Shown: piece after piece, positions 22,568 through 32,860 of the stretch
Layout of the letters: every line of letters starts with the position of its first letter
Position numbering within the stretch: position 1 is the stretch's first letter
DNA from: Chloranthus sessilifolius
Lineage: Eukaryota > Streptophyta > Magnoliopsida > Chloranthales > Chloranthaceae
Direction: 5' to 3'
Assembly (NCBI GenBank): GCA_021018995.1
Contig: CM037585.1
Location: 86,466,646 to 86,530,645 of the forward strand
DNA: 64,000 nt
The notes under the pieces: generated by a model
Database searches by the model: none
The model's input: the letters and a program-made list of their open reading frames with translations, nothing else
Told to the model about the DNA's origin: nothing
Program-made: the position numbers and the translations under genes

Positions 22568-23090
22568 CGATTGGTCACTTGAAGACTTCGATAGGAGCTG
22601 AAAGCAAAAAAAGGAAGAATTCGTGCAGTTGAGGTTTTCCATAGGACCTGAAGGCAGAAGAAGAATGGATTCGTGTGGATTGAGGAGTTCGATAGGATCC
22701 AATAACCTATCGAGCAGCTGAAAGGAAGGAAGAAATCATCCCATCGAAAACCTGCCTGAGGTGTCAAGGGATCCTATCGAATGGTTTCTTCAAACCTATC
22801 AAGATGAAGGCGCTGGAACAGAACCTATCGAAGGGAACTTGAGCCTTTCGATAGGAGTGAGAGCAACCCTATCGAAATGGTGGCATGCAGAGTAGAGCCT
22901 GTCGAAATGGTTCTCCAACCTGTCGAATACTCCAGGCTAAGGGCTGAGAATGCTGAAACTCTAAGAGAAGGCTCATCCTATAGAACCTATCGAAGAGATC
23001 TGAGAACCTAGCGAAAGGACCAAAATGCTCTATTTGAACTTGTCAAAAGCTTCCTGAACTTGTCGAAATCGTGTACAGAACTTCTCAAAA
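22568..23090. promoter_or_regulatory. Phased CCTATCGAAAGG word array in U3 of Athila B
   Basis: More than twenty copies occur in both directions (CCTATCGAAAGG and its complement CCTTTCGATAGG; also TGTCGAA). Core C positions include 22568, 22589, 22622, 22672, 22690, 22711, 22745, 22765, 22778, 22800, 22829, 22849, 22873, 22903, 22924, 22991, 23012, 23044, 23064 and 23086. Gaps cluster at 20-22 and 29-34. The 3' LTR has the same array (33140-33660) with small indels. Confidence 0.7.
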
Positions 23091-23277
23091 ATTTAGCTAT
23101 GCACACATTATGATTCGGTGACCTACTGCACGTAACTCGAGGCACTTGGTGACCGACACGATGGTTCCAGAAGATGCCCTAGGAAATCCTAACTGACCCA
23201 TGTGCTCTAACAGAACTCTAACAAACTCTGGGGACCTTCTAGAAGGGATTTTTGACGAGAAAAATAAAGGAGAAAGC

Positions 23278-23285
23278 TATATATA
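23278..23285 (+). promoter_or_regulatory. TATA box of Athila B 5' LTR
   Basis: GCTATATATAGAGACCCCC; the equivalent in the 3' LTR is CTATATATAGAGACCCCC near 33850. It lies about 190 bp after the end of the word array, placing the array in U3. Confidence 0.75.
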
Positions 23286-24419
23286 GAGACCCCCAATTGC
23301 AATTGGGGGGAGATCGAGATCTGAGCCAAATTCTGGAGATTAGAGCTTGCAGAGAAATTCTATTTTCCCTCCTTTAGCCCAACCATGGTTGGCTAATTCC
23401 CTTGGAGTAGCGAGGAGAGAAGTTAGATCTATAATTGGGTAAGGTTAAGAGTGCTATTGAAGGTTCCTAGCAGTACAGACTATAGATCTGAGAGTATTTT
23501 CATTATAGAGTGACGTTGATTGCAATGTTAATGCTATTTTTAATGCTTTAATTAGATCTAAAGTTCTTTTGGTTCTATTTGGTGATCGATCAGATTTGTT
23601 TAGGGAAGTCTGTAGGTCAGCTCACCCACTTAACTAGTAGGCCTCTTGGATACCACCCGATCTCCCTGGATCTGATACTCCTATGATTCCTTGAGTCTGT
23701 GACCTGGGAATTGCAGTATCTGTAGTGGTTTTAATTGTTCTAATTGAGGCCTTATCTTTGGAGGAGATCCCTAGGATGGTTTGTGACCATTAAAGTGGAC
23801 AGATCATAACCTTAAGATTAGTCCAAGCTCAGACTCCAATTGGATTCGTCTACTGCAAATCCATGGATTCGATAAAGTCTATAGGATGGTCTGTGACCAT
23901 TAAAGTGGACAGATCATAGCCTTAAGACCAGATGGATCCTGCGATTTGAAGTGGAGTTTATACCCTGCAGCTGTGCTTATAGCCAGTTGAGAGAATTGTG
24001 TGCTCTGAACCTCTGTAGCATAATTAATTGAATCTGATTTCAGTGAAAACTAATCTCCAAGCTACTCTTCTCCATTTTTTACTTTTTACCTCTTTCCCCT
24101 ACAATATATAAGATCCTAAACTCGATCCAAGTTAGTCTATGTTTAATTTTAGCTTAGCGTAAGTGACAATCCAGTTTAAACCTCTCCTCTGTCTTTTAGC
24201 TAACGTAGCATTAGTTAGGGTGCCAGATCTAATACAAATATGGAGATTTATCATATTTTTGAACCAACCTCCCTGTGAACATTCCCTTACTCACCATCTT
24301 TGTAAAACTTGCTATAACGGACCCTGATTACTTGCAGGTTTGTGTGATTGTGTTTTGCCTAGTTTTATTGATGATTTTGGACCCTCATTTGAGGGAAGGC
24401 AAACACCCCAACAAGTTTT

Positions 24420-24436
24420 TGGCGCCGCTGCCGGGG
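24420..24436 (+). other. Athila B primer-binding site
   Basis: TGGCGCCGCTGCCGGGG begins six bases after the LTR end (AGTTTT spacer). It is the Athila-type primer site, with one base different from that of element A. Confidence 0.88.
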
Positions 24437-24755
24437 AGGTGTGTTTAGAAATTGATAGATCTAAGTTTTGATCATAGATCTGTAGCTTTTGTTTGATTTT
24501 TACTAACTGCTGTTAAGACCTGAAAAGTACCACTTTTCGCCCCTTAACTTAATCTCTGTTAGACTCTTAATTATTTAATAAAAGTGTTTTAAGCATGTTC
24601 TGTAGGTAATGAACAATAGTTGCAATAAGGCCTTAATCCTGTTAAGGAGCCTGCTTTTGCCCCAGAAGTCTCTCAGAAGAAGGGAAGCTGGATCCAGACG
24701 AGAACTTGACTGCATGAAGGTAAAGCACAACAGCAATAGAGCAAGAAATGAGCCT

Positions 24756-25300
24756 CGCACAGTTGTCGCAAGGTTCAAAGGATTTAGAAAGTAAGCCTCG
24801 CGCAGTCCTCGCGAGTTTCCCAAGACTTCATACCAAGTATCTGCACTGTTCTTGCGCAGTTTAGTGATAGAAGGGCTTCAGAATCATGAGTCACGTAGCT
24901 CAAGAAAGCAGCACTCAAAATCTAGCGCAGTTCACTCAAATCAGCTGAGGAGAGAGAGAGCCCCAGGTATTTCTGCACGCAGCTATCGCGCAGTGACCGC
25001 GGGATGCAAAACTGCAGAAAAACTTCTCACGCAGTTTAGAGACCAATGCACATCACGCCCTCGCGAGGATCCTCGCGGAGATCCATTGAGAAACAAACTG
25101 CCTGCGCGATTCTCATGCCATTCAGAAGGAAAGTGCAATCTCGCGAAGACCAGAACAATCCAGCGAGGATTCAATGCTCCATCACGCGACTGCTTAAGTT
25201 GCAAACTAAGACAACCCCGCGACGGCTAGAATTTCAAGTTAATCCAATCTCGTGAAGACCGTGCTACCACGCGACAGTCTTGGAAGCCAGTGCTACCTGG
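24756..25300. promoter_or_regulatory. GCGCGAG/CTCGCGCAG word array in LTR D1
   Basis: CpG-rich words such as CCTCGCGCAGT and CTCGCGAG occur, often in pairs 10-11 bp apart with 32-34 bp between pairs (24756/24767, 24799/24810, 24844/24855, 24926/24936). They lie between the LTR start and the TATA box at 25491. The D2 LTR carries the same word between 58803 and 59400. Confidence 0.6.
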
Positions 25301-25490
25301 CGAGGCTCTGGACTCTAACTCTCACTCACTTCTATAGAGGACAGTCTGGGAACTTCCAATAATTAGGGTACGCACTCCAATGCTCTAATTTCTATGCACA
25401 CGCCTCGAGGCATCCAAGGAACAATATTAGGCCACATGGCATTGTTAAAATTAGGGTTTCCTAACCCTAATGCGCCGCCAAACTGACTGC

Positions 25491-25498
25491 TATATAAA
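25491..25498 (+). promoter_or_regulatory. TATA box of LTR D1
   Basis: TATATAAA in GACTGCTATATAAACC; the same phrase occurs in minus orientation in the D2 LTR at 58609-58616. Confidence 0.75.
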
Positions 25499-27204
25499 CC
25501 TAAGCCTGGTTTAGGTTTAGGGGCACCCTCTTAGAATAGAATTTTTGTCTATCTTCTTCTTGCAGTAGCTGTAGACCTCTAGTAAAGTTTAGGTAGATTT
25601 CTTTTTACTTTTTATTCTCTCCATAGCCCAGCACTTGCTGGCTATGCTTCTGTATGCTTATTTGGTTTAGAATTAATGAAATTTCATGATTGGGTGTTTT
25701 ACATGTATGGGATTGAAGTTTGAGATTGAGTTGTTCTGTATAAGGCTGCTGCCTTGAGATCCTCCATTGATAGGTTGTATTATGAGCAATGAAGGACTAT
25801 TTTTAGAGACCTATTTAGATCCAAGTGACCTGTGTGTCTGGGCTAACATGCTCCCATACAAGCCTAGCCCCACCACAGGATCCACTAGATCTGAAATCCC
25901 CATTGGAGCTTGTGCTTGTAGCCTTGTGAACATGGTGGTGATAGCAGTGTTCTTGTTCTGTTTTGGTCCTCTGTGAGGAGGATAGCCTTTGGGATAGTCT
26001 GTGACCATTTAAGTGGACATGTTATAGCCTTAGGGTGAGGCCAATCCACAGATCCAAAATAGATTCTTCTTCTCTGCACTTGTGCTTGTAGCCCTGTGAG
26101 AGATTGCGCAGAGCCAAACTCCCCTGTATTTGTATAGACCCGCCATCAGATGGCAGATCTGGTTTGGTTCTAGAGATTGTAGGCTTGTGACTGGATCACT
26201 GCAGTCTTTCTACAGCAATGGACAGCTAGACCTAAGACTGTACTCAAACTCTTGCTGGTTCTGTGTCTGGGCTAACATGTTCCCGTACAGGCCTAGCCCC
26301 ACACATAGCACTTTAGAGGTTGAGGTTCCCTATGGATTCTTGTGCTTGTAGCTTGGATGAAGTAGTGCTTACAATGATAGACTTGTTCTGACCCATCTCT
26401 GGACTGTGGTTCCCCAATTGGATAGTCTGTGACCATTTAAGTGGACAAGTTATAGCCATAAAGGGATTGGATCATGGCACAGAGATAAGTTGGATTCTTT
26501 CTCCTCAGTGGTGATAATGTAGCCATTGGACAGGACTTCTATAGCAGTAGATCTGAATTTGAGTCATGAAACCTATCAGATTTGAACCTAATAGCATACT
26601 TCTCACCATTTTGTATTTATTTTCTCGCACTCCATCCTTCTTCTCAACCCTTTCTGTAGTTAAATCATTAGATTACACGAGAATGTAGGAATAAGTGACC
26701 TTAAATCACCTTCCATTTAGGACTGCCGGATCTGTAGTCAGATATGAAGAGCCTACTACTGGTGGCTCCCTTGGAGCTTTAGATCAACTTTCCCTGTGGG
26801 ACAAACTCTTACTTATCAAAACTTGCTACAACAGGCCCTGTATCTTGCAGGACTGTGCATATTTTAGGCTTGCTACTTTGTCATTTTCAATCCACCTTTC
26901 ATTCATTTTCATTCACCCCATTCTTATCACTGCCTCCAATAAAGTCAGTAGCAAGCACTTAAAAATATTCCAACAACTGCGTTTGTAAGTTTTGTTGTTT
27001 TTTAGTAGTTTGTATGCATTTCATCATATCTAAGGCTACCAGTGAGAGGAGAATCGTGCTGGAGACTGCTCTGTAGTTTGCATCCCTCTACTCCCCTGTT
27101 ATTTTTCAGATCTGTTGATAATTTTTATTAGAGTAGTTAGAAAATTTGGTTGATTCAGCTTGTTGTGTTGATGATCTATTCTGCATTCAGATTTTGAGTG
27201 TTGT

Positions 27205-28640
27205 ATGTTTGGTAGGAGAACCCTCCAACCTCAGATTATTCCACTAAATCCAAAGGTTGAAAGACTTCTCAGATCCAGACCAACTACACCCGCATCTATT
27301 GCATTTGATTATGTAGAAATGGGTGAGCAATAGCAGCCAAGAACCCTTAAGGAGTTTAATGCACCAGGGGTCTATAATTCCCCCTTTTGCATTCAATTCC
27401 CAGCTGCTCAAGGAAACTACTAGATAAAATCATCCATCATTCAAATGCTGCTCTCATTTCATGGCCTGACCAAAGAAACCCCTACAAGCACATTGATGAG
27501 TTCTTGGGACTTTGCACTACATTCAATGTCACAGGTTTGGGGGAAGAGGCCTCTAGGATGAGACTCTTTCCTTTTTCATTAAAGGACAGAGCCAGGACCT
27601 GGTTGTCCTTGCTTCCACCCAACAACACTCAGTCCTGGAGTGATCTCCAATGTCAATTTCTGGCCAAGTTCTTCCCTATGTCAAAAACCAGCCAGTTGAG
27701 GAAGGGTATCATCTCTTTTACCCAAGATCCAACTGAAGATTTTCATCAATCCTAGGAGAGATTTAAGGAACTCCTAAAGAAATGTCCCCACCATCAAATC
27801 CCTGAATGGCAATTGGTTCAAAGCTTTTATCAGGGAATTGATGCTAAAAGCAGAGATATGATAGATGCTTCCTGTGGTGGCACCTATCTCCATAAAACTG
27901 CTGAGGAGGCATGGGAGCTCTTTGATATTATTAGTGAGAACTCTATGCAAAGGGAAACCTTAGCAAGAGATCTAGAGCCTCCTAAATTGGTGAAGGAGAA
28001 TACCTCAAGAGGGAAGATATATGAAGTGAGTATGCCAAGTGAGTTGGAAAGGAAAGTGGACAGCCTAGTCCTAAAATTTGATAGGCTGATGGGAGTAATG
28101 AGTCCATCTGCTAGGGTGGAGGAGGCATGTGCCATATGCCAGTCCCCTGCTCATCCCCTGAAAGAATGTCCATCTGCTAACCAGTTTCCTGATTTTATAA
28201 CAGAGCATGTGGCTGCAGCTCAGTCTTATGGGCAGCAGCCTACTGCTGGGTATCAATGAAGGAACCACCCCAATTTGAGGTGGCGACAAGATGCATACCC
28301 CAGCCAGCAACAACAGCCCTAGTATCACATGCCCTATAGAAATGCTCAGCCCTATCGAGAAGTTATGTCCCAAGGCCTCAGTATCAGCAACCCATGGCCC
28401 AACCTGTAGCTCCTCCTGTGCAGCAATCTGCACCCCCTTCAGCTGTGAGAGCACCATCCTTTGAGGAACAAGTTCTATCTTCACTGCAGAGCTTGAACAC
28501 CTTATCCCAAACTGTGCACTCTCACAACTAGAGCATCAAAAAGATAGAGGACCAACTTGGTCAGCTGTCTGATGCTCTAACTAAGAGAGAGGGAGGAAGG
28601 TTGCTTAGCCAACCACAGTACAATCCATGAAGGCAGTTTG
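27205..28640 (+). pseudogene. Athila B Gag, broken
   Basis: The expected start is at 27205 (MFGRRTLQPQI), as in element C. Stops and shifts split it: the second part reads from about 27470 (NPYKHIDEFLGLCTTFNVTG, RLFPFSLKDRARTWLSLLPP), the standard retrotransposon Gag core, to 27755. The third part (27813-28259) includes ASCGGTYLHKTAEEAWELFD and a CCHC zinc knuckle CAICQSPAHPLKEC near 28129-28170. A tail with Gln/Pro follows and is broken again. It would package element RNA if repaired; as read it is dead. Confidence 0.88.
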
Positions 28641-28642
28641 TA

Positions 28643-29629
28643 GTGGGTGAAGTTTCCTCCACCTATGAGGAAGCCAAATCTGTTACAACTTTGAGAAGTG
28701 GTATGCTAGTGGACAACCAAGTGGGTTGTGAGCCTGTGAGGAACTTGGAAGAAGAAAATGAAGTGATTTCTACCAGCACACAACAAAGACCACCAGTGGT
28801 GGACTTGAAGGAACAATCAGCTGTGAATAAAGAGGATAATGAGGATCCTCAAGAAAAGAAAAAAATAAAAAAGAAAGAGGTCCCATTGGCTAAGGCTACA
28901 AGTGAGGGAGCAATCCCACATTTGTCATTTCCTAAGGCACTACAAGCACCTTCCCCTTTTGATAAAGGACAAGGAAAAATTGAGGAAATGATGGAGACTT
29001 TCAAGCAAGTAAAGATCAATTTGCCTTTACTTGATGCCATTAAACAAGTCCCAGCCTATACCAAGTTTTTAAAAGAACTATGCACCCATAAAAGACAATC
29101 CAGGATACACCTATCCAAGAAAGTCTTTTCAGCAGAGAAAGTGAAACAAATTTTATCGATTGCAACCCCAACCAAATTCCAAGACCCTGGAACCCCCACA
29201 ATCCCCTGCATCATTGGGGATCACATCATTGACAAAGCCTTATTAGATCTGGGAGCTAGTGTAAATTTGCTTCCATATTCAGTATATGAGAAGTTGGGCT
29301 TAGGCAAATTAAAGCCCACACATGTGGTCCTTCAGCTGGCTGACAAATCTAAAAGGAAACCTGTGGGGATAATTGAGGATGTTTTGGTTGGAGTTGACAA
29401 ATTCTTCTATTCTGCTGACTTTTTGGTATTGGACATGGAACCAAGCAAATGTGTTTCTTCCATACCTATGATTCTAGGCAGGCCCTTTTTAGCCACTGCC
29501 AATGCTTACATACAATGTAGGTATGGGATCATGGAAGTGTCATTTGGAAACATGAAGGTTAAGCTGAATGTGTATAACATTGGCTATCAACCCTCTCCTG
29601 AAGAGGCTTGCTTTTCCATTAATGCCTAA
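28643..29629 (+). CDS. Athila B Gag tail and aspartic protease, open
   Basis: An uninterrupted frame of 328 residues; true translation would depend on the broken gag upstream. Residues ~1-100 are the charged Gag tail (Lys-rich EKKKIKKKEVPLAK). Next comes the Athila pre-protease block (MMETFKQVKINLPLLDAIKQ). Then the aspartic protease: KALLDLGASVNLLPYSVYEK with D-L-G-A in place of D-T/S-G-A, and the partner motif PMILGRPFLATANAYI. It ends at a stop just where pol should begin; pol is absent. Homologous to 53736-54704 in element C. Confidence 0.85.
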   Translation: MGEVSSTYEEAKSVTTLRSGMLVDNQVGCEPVRNLEEENEVISTSTQQRPPVVDLKEQSAVNKEDNEDPQEKKKIKKKEVPLAKATSEGAIPHLSFPKALQAPSPFDKGQGKIEEMMETFKQVKINLPLLDAIKQVPAYTKFLKELCTHKRQSRIHLSKKVFSAEKVKQILSIATPTKFQDPGTPTIPCIIGDHIIDKALLDLGASVNLLPYSVYEKLGLGKLKPTHVVLQLADKSKRKPVGIIEDVLVGVDKFFYSADFLVLDMEPSKCVSSIPMILGRPFLATANAYIQCRYGIMEVSFGNMKVKLNVYNIGYQPSPEEACFSINA

Positions 29630-30040
29630 AAGAAAGTGATGCATGATAATCCACATTGGCTGGTGTAGGATAATGCTTGGTTCATAGATGGAAAACTGCA
29701 CCCAGGGAATGGACACTGGCTGAGGAAAAGATCTATGAAAGGTGCTAAGTTTGATGAGCCTGAGGAGACTATGGACCTTCTAGACCCTCCAGACTAGCCC
29801 CTGAAGCCAGTATGTATCATATGTACCATACTTTGTTTTTAGGTATTAATTAATTCTTTTTATTTCCTTACAATAATAAAAGAAAAAACAAAACTGCCAT
29901 GCTCAATACTAGACCGTCATTCCCAGTTATCCTGAGGTAATCGGAGCTGTTCACAAGAGAATCAAATCATGGGGCACCACATCAACAGAGCCTACTGAGA
30001 ACTGAGATTGCGAGTGCCCAAAAATACGACCTTATTTAGT
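29630..30040 (+). other. Athila B pol-deletion scar region
   Basis: The minor frame after the protease stop (WFIDGKLHPGNGHWLRKR ... ETMDLLDPPD) has no recognised domain; then comes AT-rich sequence. RT, RNase H and integrase, 2.4 kb or more in element C, are missing. The exact break cannot be placed without an intact B-type relative. Confidence 0.55.
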
Positions 30041-30053
30041 TTTTAGAAGTCTT

Positions 30054-30373
30054 CGATAGGTCAAGTTCACCTTTCGATAGGTCACATGGTGATTTCGGCA
30101 GGATGCTCGGTGGGTTTGATAGGCACTGAACTTCTCGACATGCAAAATTAACTTCTCAATCGGTTAAAAAGAGAAAAATAGAGATTTCGATAGGTTCTAG
30201 ATACCAATCGGAAACCTATCGAAATGATGACTCAGCTGCCGTTTAAATTGATAGAAAGGATAGTTCCACCTATCGAGATCTTATCGAATCATCCCCTTTT
30301 AAGGTTTTGTCTGCTATGCTTTCGACGGGACGCATGAACCTATCGAGACCATCCAGTTCATCCTATCGAAATC
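30054..30373. promoter_or_regulatory. Second, internal TATCGAAAGG array of Athila B
   Basis: The private word of the B LTR recurs here. Core C positions include 30054, 30075, 30096, 30117, 30136, 30157, 30188, 30209, 30220, 30249, 30274, 30285, 30323, 30344 and 30367. Gaps from 30054 to 30220 are 21, 21, 21, 19, 21, 31, 21 and 11 (166 bp, 16 steps of ~10.4). It sits 350 bp before the small conserved frame at 30717. Confidence 0.7.
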
Positions 30374-30716
30374 GACCCCCCCCCGCACTCCTTCCATGCT
30401 TATTGTGCACTCGCGTTGCATGAAAATTTTACCTCATGCGTACCATGTACAACTGCTCACAGCACGAGCCATAAACTCTGCACCCCCTGGTTTTCTGCCC
30501 CACGCCGTAACTCCCCGCGCTAAATATAGGCTACCTATTAATGCACGATTTCGTTCCCCATGCTGGTTGATCAAATTAACCATTCATTCCTTTTCATCGA
30601 CGACGGCGATATTGAATGCACCGCTTCATATTCTCTCACACATCCACCTTAAATAGATGCAGCTGGCTCGACTTCAGCCCATTCCTTTCCTTCTACCCTC
30701 TGCACTCCTCATAACT

Positions 30717-30953
30717 ATGGAAAATGACAAGCCCACGCTCATTCCTGCTCAACTCTACCTCTTTTGGCTGGAGCCACTATAGCCCAAGGAACCAGACCCA
30801 TTGCAATTCCTCTGGGATGAATATGAGGAGGTACAGCGGATCCTCGCTAAGGAGGAAAAGGACAAGGATAAGAAGGAGAGGAAGAGGCTAAAGACCGAGC
30901 CACCGGCTTCTCCGCCACCATCCTCCTCCATCACCCGTCACCCTACCCCCTGA
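30717..30953 (+). pseudogene. Small conserved post-pol frame of Athila B
   Basis: From ATG at 30717 a 78-codon frame runs to TGA at 30951 with one in-frame TAG near codon 22. It shares with the D2 frame (61444-61686, minus) the words WLEP, PKEPDPLQ, LWDEYEEVQ and ILAKEE, followed by a Lys-rich then Pro/Ser-rich tail. The order (charged helix-forming centre, basic patch, proline tail) is the same in both. I recognise no family. In both elements it lies after pol's position, downstream of a private word array and upstream of the internal purine-tract-like word. Confidence 0.6.
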
Positions 30954-32840
30954 CCCCCTTCTTTTTCCTTTTCTTCCTCCCCTCCTGGTTTACAGTTCCT
31001 CTTCCACCTGATGCAGGCTGAGGATACCCCTGAGCCAGGGGGAGGCTTTTTCGTTTGCAAAGAAAATTTTGTCCACCTTCCGCGTCCTTGTGCTTGACCA
31101 TTGTAATAAAATGGTCTATTTTATGCTCTGTTTAACCCCTGTTAATAAACTATTTTTTTTTCTTCATTCAGTTGTCTACTTACTTTGGGTTTTGCTTTGT
31201 TAATCAACTGCTACACCCCCTTTGCTGTAAATAGTGAGGACACTGTTTAGTTTAGGTTTGGGGGTATGGGATGTATGCCAATAAATTAGTTAATTTTAGT
31301 ACAGCTAGGCTAAAAAGAAGCGTTTGGAATTAATTAGAGTAAATTCTCATTGGAATTTTTGTAAAAAGAGGAAATTAAGAAAACAACTATTTAAAACTGA
31401 AATAAGCCGTAGTCCAACAGACTTCATGAGGTAAATGTCAACAAGTTGTGAAAAATAATTTTGATGTGTAGTAAACCTGAAATAAGAGAAGATTGTGAAG
31501 ATACACCCCTGAAAAATTTGATGGAAGGTCATACCCAGTGAGATTTGGGCCTGAAAAAGTTTCTTTGAGGAGTGCCTTGGCAATTTTTCTGCTCTAAGGA
31601 CTGATGGGATCTAATTCTGATCACTAGAAGTTACACAAATCCAAATTGAAATAGCTTGACAGCATTCATGACATTGAAGACATGAAGTAAGCCCATCCCT
31701 TGGTCAGTTTAAGCTTAAAATGTCCCACCTTTGAACTGCCCTTGATGCACACCACTTGAGCCTTAAAAGTCCCAATTTTCTTTGATGAAAACTAAAAAAT
31801 TTGAACCCAAAACCTCAGTGACCTGATACAGATTGACCCTCACTCTGAGATTTCAGAAGGACAAGGTGAAGGAAGGAAAGAAGGTAGAGCTGGTTTGAGA
31901 AGTAGTTGAAAGAGAAGAAAAACACAGTTGGTGGTATTTGTGGTATTCCGACCCTTATAAAAAAAAAAAAAAACCAGAGCAAAAGAATGAGAAAGAGAAG
32001 CCATTTCATTGAAAGATTGAAAGGAAGAGAAGAAGTTGGCCACTTTGGCCCTGAAAATTCAAGAAGTAGATGGAATTGTGCTGAAATGAAGAAGGTGAAG
32101 CCATGAATCATCTCCTTACCTTTACTAATTTCTCAATTTGAATCCCTTTTACCCTTTCATTCTTTTACAAACCTCAACCATAAGACACATTACAATCCAA
32201 TGAAAAGACCTTACTGATCTGAAATAGATTGAGCTGTCATATGGAGATAAGGATCTGTCTAATCTATGGTGAAAAGAGTTAGAAAATTTCAAAAATTAGA
32301 GCAATGCCTATGCTCATGCTTACAACCCTATTTGAGGACTGTAACTACTCTTGAGCTGTGTGAAATTCTACACCCTTCATTTTTTGTTGTGAGTTAATAG
32401 CCCTGGTGAGACTTGGGCCTGAAATCCAATTTGATGGGGGTAGTATAAAAATAGAATTCTCAAGTGAAAGGTGAGCCATGCATCAATCTTCAGACACAAG
32501 GCCTTGACATGAACCGATTGATGATGAAGGAATTACTGTAAAACTTCATGTTTTAAGTTGGTGATTTTTCTGTTGAAAACCTTATAGAACTGAAAAGACG
32601 TGATGAGAATTTATTCTAGTTCATTGAAACTCTGTTTAGCAGAATGCACTACTATTAACTAACCTTATTGGAGAAGTTTGTGGGTACCTTCACTGAAAAC
32701 CCTCAGGAGACTTCACTCCTCCACTAGGGATCACCTAGGGGTTTAAAAGGCTTGGTGCATATGCTAAATGCATCCGTGCTCTCTATGAAAGTGGCATTTT
32801 AATTCTTTTTTTTATTATTCTCCTTTGCTCAGGGACTAGC
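30954..32840 (+). other. Athila B 3' conserved non-coding block with internal purine tract
   Basis: TTTAGGTTTGGGGGTATGG at 31251-31269 resembles the purine tract before the 3' LTR but lies 1.6 kb upstream of it. From there to 32840 the sequence aligns in order with the reverse complement of 2428-3960 (A) and 59640-61262 (D2). I see no frame that is kept among the three, so conservation is of RNA or DNA, or just shared descent. Confidence 0.65.
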
Positions 32841-32860
32841 AAAGCTTAGGTTTGGGGGTG
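32841..32860 (+). other. Athila B polypurine tract
   Basis: AAAGCTTAGGTTTGGGGGTG directly precedes the LTR start TGTTAAGTGG. Confidence 0.88.

Larger units (their letters stand above)
22289..24413 (+). repeat. Athila B 5' LTR
   Basis: It starts TGTTAAGTGGTAAAAAATG, ends CACCCCAACA, and aligns with the 3' LTR throughout. The word array CCTATCGAAAGG lies at 22560-23090, the TATA box at 23278. R/U5 has two copies of the conserved stem element near 23772 and 23884. Confidence 0.96.
24511..26975 (+). mobile_element. Solo Athila LTR D1
   Basis: A single LTR, TGTTAAGACCTGAAAAG to ATATTCCAACA, flanked by the exact target duplication ACTGC (24506-24510 and 26976-26980). It shows no internal sequence or partner, so it is a product of LTR-LTR recombination. 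It is related to the LTR of element D2 (57123-59596, opposite strand), same length class (2465 and 2474 bp) but clearly diverged near the U5 end. It lies in the leader of Athila B and is younger than B. Confidence 0.95.

Noticed and set aside
22568..23090. Resemblance of the palindromic word arrays to a CRISPR array
   Set aside because: Words are short and variable, spacing is not constant, the between-word sequence is shared between LTR copies, there are no cas genes, and the DNA is clearly plant retrotransposon.
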